NCBI GenBank assembly: GCA_964496595.1
Contig: CAZCAI010000114.1
Coordinates: 1-16,676, forward strand
Length of the DNA stretch: 16,676 bases
Source: JAAAOZ01 sp964496595
GTDB lineage: Bacteria; Chloroflexota; Anaerolineae; B4-G1; SLSP01
Direction: 5' to 3'
Position 1 is the first letter of the stretch. Each line of letters starts with the position of its first letter. Below are positions 7,139 through 14,100 of this stretch, one piece after another. The position numbers were made by a program, and so were the translations under genes. The notes beneath the pieces are model-generated. The model did no database searches. It worked only from the letters and a program-made list of their open reading frames with translations, and was not told where the DNA came from.

Positions 7139-8719
7139 ATGATGACCGTCGCTAGCTTTCAATCGGCCCGCGCTTGGGACAGTGAACAGGTCCGTTGGCG
7201 GAATTACTATCAGCGTCAACTGGCGGATCGCTTAGATTGGACCGTCGATTATGCGCGCCGCAGCCGCCCCTCTGAGTTGCGCGCTCATTTGGGGAGCTTG
7301 CTGACACTCCTGAGCCGTGCTCGCTCTCATCCCCACCTATATCCACGAATGGTCGCGTTGATTGCCGCGCTTCATCCCTGGCCGTTGCGTTGGCTGCGCT
7401 GGGAGGCCTGGGAGCGTGAGATCCGCTTCGCCATCCAGGTTTATGCCGACTTGAAGCACCCTCAGCGGCAAGCAGAATTCCAGAGCTACCTGGCGAATCT
7501 CCTATTCGATACCGGACGTCTGGACGAGGCGTTGAAGGTGGGGGAGGCGGCGTTGACTCTCGCCCGCGCCCACGACACGCTCATGCCGCTATCTATCGCC
7601 GGATGCACGGTTGTCCAGACCTTGCTTCAATTTGGACGCTCCGATGAGGCGCGACGCCGACTCCGCGCGCTTTTGACAGAAATCTCCGCCGCCGATGGAG
7701 CCTCCCACCGCGAGAGAACCCTGGCGCTGGCTCGCCTTCGCCTCCAGCAGCTTGTTTTCCTGCGACGCGACAATCGCCTGGATGAGGCGATCACCCAAGC
7801 GAACCGGATCGTGGTGCAATTAAAGGCCTTGCAGGAGACCGATGAGCACCTCCTGGCCGAAGCTTGCCGTGACCTATCCACGATGGCGTGGGCCGCCGGT
7901 CACTATCCGGAGGCGGTGCGGGAGATTCAACGGACCATCCAAATGTTCGCCGATTTGGGGGACGAGTTCGCCGAGGCCGACGCGCGGGGTAACCTGGGCT
8001 TGATTTACTGCACGATGACCGAGTTCGACCGGGCGGAGGAGGAGATCCGGCATCTGATGATGATGGCGGAGCGGCTGAATGCCCGCTGGCGCCTCACCTA
8101 CGCGGTGGATTACTTGGCCGTGATCTACCTGGTGCGTGGCGAGCTTGATCGGGCCGCGCGCACCTTTGACCGCGCCGTGGATTTGGTACAGAGCCTAGGC
8201 GATCTCAAATCGCTCCATCGGATCCGGAGCAATCGCGCTGTAGTTTGGCTGTATCAAGGCAGCTACGCGGCGGCGATTCCGGACTTAGCGGCCGACTTCG
8301 ACTTCTCCGAGGATCAAAATCTCTCCGGCGCGGTGGTGATGGACTGCATCTGTCTGAGCCTATGCTATCAGGGTCTGGGACAAGAAGACCGCGCGATTAG
8401 ATTAGCCGAACGCGCCTGGGAGATCGCGCAACGCTTGGGGAAGCCCGTTTTCCAGGCATTGGCGCTGCGTTGCCTGGCCGAGCACTGTCCGGCGCAGCGA
8501 TTCGCTTTGCTGAAGCGAGCGCTAACGTTGGCCCGCAAAGCTTATCGTCCCCTCGACGAGGCCGCCTGCTTGCTCTCGTTGGCCGGCTTGATCGAGGATG
8601 AGGAGGAACGTCAGCGCTTGTGGCAGCAGGGTGTCCGCATACTGGAGCGGATCGGGGCGGCAGCTTGGCTGGAGGATGCCTCCCCGCGCAATCCGCCGCG
8701 GATTATCATATTGATGTGA
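7139..8719 (+). CDS. Tetratricopeptide repeat protein, probable sensor partner of the STAND NTPase
   Basis: 526 residues from the ATG at 7139. A TTG at 7112 would add nine residues and overlap the upstream stop by 13 nt. No strong ribosome site precedes either; AGGA at 7123-7126 is about 12 nt before 7139, so translation may be coupled to the upstream gene. Nearly the whole protein is alpha-helical repeats spaced about 40 residues, roughly ten in all, for example LANLLFDTGRLDEALKVGEAAL, NLGLIYCTMTEFDRAEEEI, YLAVIYLVRGELDRAARTF and LCYQGLGQEDRAIRLAERA. This resembles the sensor half of MalT/AfsR-like STAND regulators. No signal peptide or membrane segment, so it is cytoplasmic. A frameshift in one ancestral gene is an alternative to a true gene pair, but both proteins begin and end at natural domain edges. 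Confidence 0.85.
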   Translation: MMTVASFQSARAWDSEQVRWRNYYQRQLADRLDWTVDYARRSRPSELRAHLGSLLTLLSRARSHPHLYPRMVALIAALHPWPLRWLRWEAWEREIRFAIQVYADLKHPQRQAEFQSYLANLLFDTGRLDEALKVGEAALTLARAHDTLMPLSIAGCTVVQTLLQFGRSDEARRRLRALLTEISAADGASHRERTLALARLRLQQLVFLRRDNRLDEAITQANRIVVQLKALQETDEHLLAEACRDLSTMAWAAGHYPEAVREIQRTIQMFADLGDEFAEADARGNLGLIYCTMTEFDRAEEEIRHLMMMAERLNARWRLTYAVDYLAVIYLVRGELDRAARTFDRAVDLVQSLGDLKSLHRIRSNRAVVWLYQGSYAAAIPDLAADFDFSEDQNLSGAVVMDCICLSLCYQGLGQEDRAIRLAERAWEIAQRLGKPVFQALALRCLAEHCPAQRFALLKRALTLARKAYRPLDEAACLLSLAGLIEDEEERQRLWQQGVRILERIGAAAWLEDASPRNPPRIIILM

Positions 8720-8961
8720 TCCAGACATAAAAGCCCCGGCTCGAGATGGTTCACTATTTGGTTAACACTTGTTCGTAGTCAGGCATCCGCTGCGCGATGG
8801 AATGGAATGCCGTTGTGAAGCCCGAAAAACGCCACTCCGCTAGCGCTCCGAGGCTTACTACGAACCAAAATTGATGCTTTTAAGATGTTTGGAGTGTTTT
8901 TGAAGAATTTATTGCATCTTATGGCCTAAATTGTCAGGACTAAAGTGTAAACCTATTTTCG
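8720..8961. other. Non-coding stretch with a palindromic element and an AT-rich island
   Basis: No supported gene. It holds the GTTCGTAGT-ended element (8771-8865) and, at 8866-8950, an AT-rich segment with a 7-bp inverted repeat, TAAGATG at 8881-8887 and CATCTTA at 8915-8921. No clear hairpin plus T-run terminator is visible after the TPR gene; AGCCCCGGCT at 8734-8743 is a weak stem without a T tract on the plus strand. Confidence 0.5.
8771..8865. repeat. Palindromic intergenic element with GTTCGTAGT / ACTACGAAC ends
   Basis: Perfect 9-bp terminal inverted repeat: GTTCGTAGT at 8771-8779 and ACTACGAAC at 8857-8865, enclosing a GC-rich interior. Inside are GGCAT/ATGCC (8782-8786 and 8807-8811) and the palindrome CGCTAGCG (8838-8845), so each half may fold as its own hairpin. 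At 95 bp and without coding capacity it resembles a REP- or MITE-like element. From memory GTTCGTAGT-type repeats recur in Chloroflexota genomes; not checked here. Confidence 0.55.
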
Positions 8962-9211
8962 CTACGAGATCAATCCGCCGCTCGCCTGCTCCGTGATGCG
9001 CTGCGCATCCCTATCGAGCGATGTGTCTCTGATCGCCTGGGCCGAGCTTGGCGGGTGATGGCGATGGAGGAGAAGGCCGACGGATCTGACCGGTTTCTCC
9101 TGGCGGCGCGATTTGTGGCGGCTGCCCGGCTGGCTCGTGATGATCCAGGTGGTCGGCCCGCAGTACGTGGACGAACTGCGCGCGATTCTTACGCGCTATC
9201 GGCAGGGATGA
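8962..9211 (+). pseudogene. Possible frameshifted remnant of a decayed gene, family not recognised
   Basis: No intact reading frame, but two adjoining stretches look coding. One frame gives SAARLLRDALRIPIERC and then DRLGRAWRVMAMEEKAD. About position 9080-9090 the plausible reading passes to another frame giving DLWRLPGWLVMIQVVGPQY and DELRAILTRYRQG, with a stop at 9209-9211. The second frame has a stop just upstream (9056-9058), so it cannot be a stand-alone gene. The tail overlaps the convergent DUF3267 gene by about 23 nt. GC-rich DNA often gives chance open frames, so this is tentative. Confidence 0.3.
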
Positions 9212-9758
9212 GAATCTCACATCCCACCTCACTGGGATGATCGCGCACCAGCGCCCCCGAGGGCGCGTCGCGCAGGAGCCAGAGCACCATTGCATCGCCG
9301 CTGGCCGCTGAGGTGAAGACGATGCCCCAGAGCAAAAGCGGCCCCCATCCCCACAGCATCGCGGCGACGAGTGGGATGACGCCCAAGATCAGGCCCGGCA
9401 GCGCCGTTCCCCAGCGATAGGCCGCCAACGGCAGCGTCGTCGCGCAATGCGTGTAGGGCGTCATCTTCTTGACGCCAAACTCGATGTGCTCCCACGATAC
9501 CCCGCCCAAGATCTTCCAACTCAGCGCGTGGATCCCCTCGTGCGCCACGATCCCGCCGATCAACAACGGCAGCAAGAGCAACCAGCCGGTCGCCTGATCG
9601 AGGGCAGTCATCAGGGCCTCGAGGCCCCAGATCCCCACGTAGGGCAATCCCGCCACTAAGATCACGACCGCCATCAGCGCCAGGCTGAGGACGTTGGCCT
9701 TTTCCATCGAGAGCGTGGCGTCGCGCCGTTCCATATCATTTGTTTCTGGTGATGGCAT
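9189..9758 (-). CDS. DUF3267-type putative membrane zinc metallopeptidase
   Basis: 189 residues from the ATG at 9758, chosen because GGAGG (9764-9768) lies 5 nt upstream and a perfect promoter lies just before; longer upstream frames would run into the divergent hydrolase gene. It has about four hydrophobic segments (around 22-48, 56-75, 107-134 and 139-163). The zinc-binding motif HEGIH (His73, Glu74, His77) is in the second, and an SGD motif (Asp155) could give the third ligand, as in DUF3267 and site-2-protease-like zincins. It is likely an integral membrane protease; its substrate is unknown. It is monocistronic here and divergent from the metallo-beta-lactamase-fold gene. Confidence 0.8.
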   Translation of the reverse strand: MPSPETNDMERRDATLSMEKANVLSLALMAVVILVAGLPYVGIWGLEALMTALDQATGWLLLLPLLIGGIVAHEGIHALSWKILGGVSWEHIEFGVKKMTPYTHCATTLPLAAYRWGTALPGLILGVIPLVAAMLWGWGPLLLWGIVFTSAASGDAMVLWLLRDAPSGALVRDHPSEVGCEILIPADSA

Positions 9759-9803
9759 CCATACCTCCAAACCTCCAATGTGCGAATGTCCAAAGATGGC
9801 GTC

Positions 9804-9832
9804 ATTATAGGGAGATCGCGGCGGGATGTCAA
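9804..9832 (-). promoter_or_regulatory. Perfect consensus sigma70 promoter for the DUF3267 gene
   Basis: On the minus strand TTGACA (9832-9827), a 17-bp spacer and TATAAT (9809-9804). The predicted start near 9797 gives a leader of about 39 nt carrying GGAGG before the ATG at 9758. All twelve hexamer positions match consensus. Confidence 0.85.
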
Positions 9833-9865
9833 CGACTCGCGGGCTTGCCCTGCTAAGGAAGTGGG

Positions 9866-9895
9866 TTACCATAATTGACCAGGATAGGCTATAAG
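9866..9895 (+). promoter_or_regulatory. Weak candidate promoter for the MBL-GNAT operon
   Basis: TTACCA (9866-9871), 18-bp spacer, TATAAG (9890-9895). A start near 9902 would leave an 18-nt leader with GAGGTG (9910-9915) before the ATG at 9920. A better -35 match, TTGACC at 9875-9880, is too close to this -10. Confidence 0.35.
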
Positions 9896-9919
9896 TTTCG
9901 CTGGTAAATGAGGTGCAAA

Positions 9920-10630
9920 ATGAAAGAAATTGCCCAGGATTTGTATCTGATCGAAGGGTTGCGGGTGTCCAACGTCTATCTTTTGGCCTCCGAGGACGGG
10001 TTGGCTTTGGTGGATACCGGCATGGCCGGCGATGTCGATTGGATTGTCGTCCAGATCGCCGAGGCAGGCTACGAGCCATCGGCGTTGCAATCGATCATCG
10101 TGACGCACGCGCACGAGGATCACATCGGGGGCTTGCCGAAATTGGCGCGGCGCTACGATGCGCAGGTGATCGCGCATCAGGCGGAGGTTTCCTATTTAGA
10201 AGGCTCGGAGCAGTTACCGGCCGGATCTTGGATGCAGCGTGTGATGTCCTGGCTGAGGGAATCGTTTCTCGGCGATGTGCCCCAGATCGAGGTCGCGCGG
10301 GGCCTGGAAGATGGCGAAGTGTTGGATTTCCTCGGCGGCTTGCGCGTGATCCACACGCCGGGACACACGCCGGGGAGCATGTGCCTCTATCAGGAGGAGC
10401 GGCGCATCCTCTTCTGCGGCGATCTGCTCTTCAACGGCCACCCGTTCACCGTGCGCCGGGGGTTGCAGTATCCGCCGAGCTTCTTCAGCGTCGATTCCGC
10501 CGAGGTGAAACGATCCGCGCGGCGCCTGTTGGATCTGGAGATTGACCTGCTCTGCCCCGGCCACGGCGATCCAATCGCGAGCGGGGCGGAGGCGAAGATC
10601 GCGGCGCTGGTTGAGGGCAGGCGGGGCTGA
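9920..10630 (+). CDS. Metallo-beta-lactamase-fold hydrolase (glyoxalase II-like)
   Basis: 236 residues. The start at 9920 is preferred over the ATG at 9908 because GAGGTG (9910-9915) sits 4 nt before it. The binuclear metal site is complete: THAHEDH (His63, His65, Asp67, His68), His149 in HTPGHTPGS, Asp168 in FCGDLLF and His215 in CPGHGDP. No signal peptide, so cytoplasmic. The substrate cannot be read from sequence; thioester or lactone hydrolysis is common in this group. The acetyltransferase gene starts 4 bp after its stop, so the two form an operon. Confidence 0.9.
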   Translation: MKEIAQDLYLIEGLRVSNVYLLASEDGLALVDTGMAGDVDWIVVQIAEAGYEPSALQSIIVTHAHEDHIGGLPKLARRYDAQVIAHQAEVSYLEGSEQLPAGSWMQRVMSWLRESFLGDVPQIEVARGLEDGEVLDFLGGLRVIHTPGHTPGSMCLYQEERRILFCGDLLFNGHPFTVRRGLQYPPSFFSVDSAEVKRSARRLLDLEIDLLCPGHGDPIASGAEAKIAALVEGRRG

Positions 10631-10634
10631 CGCA

Positions 10635-11123
10635 ATGGGGATCGCTATTCAAGGCCCCTCTATAGAGCCAGGGCAATCATCCGTCTGCGCGCCAATCCTG
10701 CGCGCCTTACCAGAGTGGTTTGGCATCGAGGAGGCGACGGCGCAGTATATTCGAGAGATCGAGGAGATGCCCACGCTGTTAGCCGTCCGGCAAGCGACGG
10801 GCGACGTCGTGGGTTTTCTTACGCTCAACTACCACACCGCCTACGCCGCCGAGATCCACGTGATGGGCGTTTTGCCGTCGATGCACCGGCGGGGCGTCGG
10901 GCGCGCGCTGGTCGCCCGCGCGGAGGCGGCGCTGCGCGGCAAGGGCCTCGAGTACCTCCAGGTGAAGACCCTGAGTCCCCGCCGCGAGTGCGAGGACTAC
11001 GCGCGCACCAGGGAGTTCTACCTGGCGATGGGCTTCCGTCCGCTCCAGAAGTTCCCCGAGCTGTGGGGCGCGGAGAACCCGTGCTTGCAGATGATCAAGT
11101 GGTTGGGGCGTGGCGGTTTGTAG
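10635..11123 (+). CDS. GNAT-family N-acetyltransferase
   Basis: 162 residues from the ATG at 10635; a longer upstream frame only overlaps the hydrolase gene and has shadow-like composition. The acetyl-CoA binding motif A is clear: VMGVLPSMHRRGVGRALVARAE (split here as VMGVLPSMH then RRGVGRALVARAE, residues 76-97). A later TREFYLAMGFRPL gives the usual Tyr-containing motif B region. It transfers an acetyl group from acetyl-CoA to an amine; the acceptor is unknown. Second gene of the MBL-GNAT operon. Its TAG ends at 11123, directly abutting the stop of the convergent gene. Confidence 0.88.
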   Translation: MGIAIQGPSIEPGQSSVCAPILRALPEWFGIEEATAQYIREIEEMPTLLAVRQATGDVVGFLTLNYHTAYAAEIHVMGVLPSMHRRGVGRALVARAEAALRGKGLEYLQVKTLSPRRECEDYARTREFYLAMGFRPLQKFPELWGAENPCLQMIKWLGRGGL

Positions 11124-14100
11124 TCACCGGTACTCATACGCCCCGATGGCGGGCTGGGCATCGCGGGGCGCGCCGTCCAAATCGACGCTCACACCCGCGC
11201 TTGCCCCGGCATTCCGCGCCGCCGACCCCGCGCCGATGTGATAATCGCCTCCCATCGCATCCACGAAGGCCGGATCGCCGGCCACGTCGTGGGTGCGGGT
11301 GACGCTGGCATCCGCATCGGTTGCGTTAGCGTGCCACAGCGTGTGATCGAAGACCAGCGTACCCTCGCCGTTGAACAGCTCGAAGACGCCCCGCGTGTGC
11401 CCGGCGATGATGTTGTTGACCGCGTTCAGCGTCACCGCGTTGACCGTCATAATCCCCTGCGCCTCCCGGGGTACATCCTGCGCGCTGTCATCTACCCCCG
11501 CGAAATACCGTATCCCGCTCTCGCTTCCCACCAGTGCTAATTCGCCCCTCCACTGATTCGCCGATTCGTCCATGCGCTCATTCGCCGATTCGCTCATTCG
11601 CCCATTCGTCACCCCGTTGTCCGCAATTGTATTGTGGCGCAGCGTCACGTTGGCGGTGTAACCGGCATCTAAGGCGATCAGGACGCCGCTGCCGCCATAC
11701 GGCGCCAGGTTCTGGGCGATGACGTTGTTCTCCAGGATGATGTCCGTGCAGCCGTTGGCGATGCGCACGCCGCCCCCGCCGCTCGTCTCCAACGTGGCCG
11801 CGTAGGCCGCCACATTGGCGATGATCCGGTTCCGCCGCAGCGCGACGCCCTGGCTGTTGAAGAGGCTCACCCCGCCGCCCGCGCCGATCTCGCTGCCCCC
11901 GGCGATGTTGCCGGAGATGACGTTGCCGCTGACGATGCCGCCCGTGACGTACCACAGATACAGCCCGCCGCCATACCCGTTCTGACCCTCTTGGGTGGCG
12001 ACGTTGCCGCTGATCCGGTTGCCCTGCACCATCGGATGACGAAGCTCGTACAGGGAGACGCCGCCGCCATAGGTGACATATCCCTCGGTGGCCGCGACGT
12101 TATCGTAGATGTGGTTATCCGTCAGGCGTAGACTGTTGCTGTAGCGCGCGTAGACTCCGCCGCCTTCGCTCGTCAATTGCGTGTGCCGTTCGCCGGCGCG
12201 ATTGCCGTAGATAACGTTCCCTTCTAGCACCGCGTTGGCCCGCCCATCCAGGTAGACGCCACCGCCGTAACCCGCCTCACCCACCCGCGCGGCAACGTTC
12301 CCGGCGATGGTGCAGTTGCGGATGACGAGCGGCGCATCCAGGTAGGTGGGCGCGCCCACCGCGTAGACGCCGCCGCCGACATCGTAAGTGGCGCTCCCGT
12401 ACTTGCGGCCGCCCTGTCCGGCGGCGCTTCCCTCCAAGATGATCAGATCCTCTAGCGTCACCTCCGCGAACGGCGCGATGAGCACGCCGCGCCCGGCGCC
12501 GCCGCTCAGGCCGGGGCGGATGACCGTCTTGTAGGTCTGTGGCGCGTGCGCGGTAAAATCGGCGTTGTAGCCGCCGCGCAGCGTGAGCGACGTTTCGATC
12601 AACGCCACCTGCATCACATTGTCGGCGCCGTAGTAGCCGCTGGGCTTTGGGCGGGACTCGGTCGCCCAGTACGTCCAGCGCGGGTTGCCGTCGGGATCGC
12701 CGGGGAAAGCGTAGGCCGCCTCGTACCCGGCGATGGCGATCAGGTCGCCCGCCTCGGCCACATCCACCGCGTACTGGATCGTCGCGCAGGCGGTCGCCGG
12801 CGTGAGACAGTCGCCGCTTTCGCTGCCGTAGCGCTTGACGTAGCGCGTGTTCGCCGGCAGCGTGAGCGACTCGTAGTTCCGCAGCACCAGCGGCAGATAG
12901 ACGGAGAAGGGCGCCGGCGCTTCGATCTCGATGGCGTGCGTGGCGGTGACCATCGCGTCACAGCCGGAGACCGTGACGGTGATGGGATAGTGGCCGGGCG
13001 CGTCCCAGGTGTAGGTGACGACCGATCCTTCCGGCAGCAGCACGCTGCCCGGCCGGGGTGGGGGCATCCACACGAAGGCCAGCGGAAGCGTCGCGTCGGT
13101 GGGGACGACGGTCGCGGTGAACGAGTAGTCGGTGTCGGTGTACCCCCTCGTCGGGCCGGAGATGGCGACGCCCGTGGGCGGGATGCACGACGCGGCGGAT
13201 GGCGCGCCTCGGATCGCCAGGTTGTTCGTCTCGTCGGTCTCGGTCAGCGCGTGGTGGGGATCGGCCAGCGCCCACAGCTCTGCCGCGTAATCGGACGGCA
13301 GCCCCAGGCCGACGGTGATCGCCGCGCCCGGCGCAAGCGTGGGCAGCGTGGCGCTGTAGACCACATCGCCGTCGTGGACGAAGGTGTCGGTGTAGGCCAG
13401 CGACGCGGCGTCCACGTCGCGCCAGACGGTCAGCGCGGCGCCCGTGGCGGTGACCGGGCCGCGATTTTCCACGTGGACGTAGACGGTCGCCGCTTCACCG
13501 AACCCCGGCAGCGTCAGGTCGGGGCCAAGCGCCAGCGAGACCGGCCAGGCGTTGGCCCGATCCGGCGCGGGATCGCCCGCTGCCATCCAGCCATCGTCCA
13601 GCCCGGCCAAGACGCCCGTGTCGGTGATGGCGAGCGTGGCGGAGGCGATCTCCCCGGCGGCGATAGTGTCTGTGATGACCGCCGCGCCGAGGATCGTCCC
13701 GGTGGGATCGTCCGCGCGCAGCGTCACGGTGATGGGCGGCGCTGCCGGGAGGCTGCCCGCGTTGTGGAAGCCGAGCGTGTAGGTCGCCGCCTCCGGTGTG
13801 ACATCGCGTGCGGCGTAGTCCGCCACTAAGCGCGAGCGGAAGACGGTCGTCTCGACGGTGTTGTTGTCCTCGAAGGTCTCCGTGATAGCGTCCGCCGGAT
13901 CCACCACGGCCCGCAGTGTGACTGGCGCATCTATCGGCGAGGGTGCGTTCCACGGCACACTGACGCTGATCGACGTCCCCGCCGTCAGCGTCGGGGCCGC
14001 CGTGACGGTGCGAATGGAGGTTGCCCCGGCGTCGAAGCGCACCACCACCGGCCCGGTCTCCAGATCGCCGACGTTGTGGACCTGCGCCGTGAGCGTGACA

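Noticed and set aside
9875..9895. TTGACC with TATAAG as the MBL promoter
   Set aside because: The spacer is only 9 bp, too short for sigma70 recognition.
9759..10079. Extended N-terminus of the DUF3267 protein
   Set aside because: The extension is Arg/Pro-rich, overlaps the divergent hydrolase gene and includes the promoter; the start at 9758 has the ribosome site.
10542..10634. Longer start for the acetyltransferase
   Set aside because: The extra residues overlap the hydrolase end and look like frame-shadow sequence; the GNAT fold begins after 10635.
11541..11610. CRISPR-like array
   Set aside because: Units are 8 bp and contiguous, without spacers, and lie within a coding frame.
12546..13829. 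Long open frame (427 codons) on the plus strand
   Set aside because: It lies wholly antisense to the giant surface-protein gene. Its translation is Arg/Gly/Asp-rich and without any domain, and it has no ribosome site; a GC-driven shadow.
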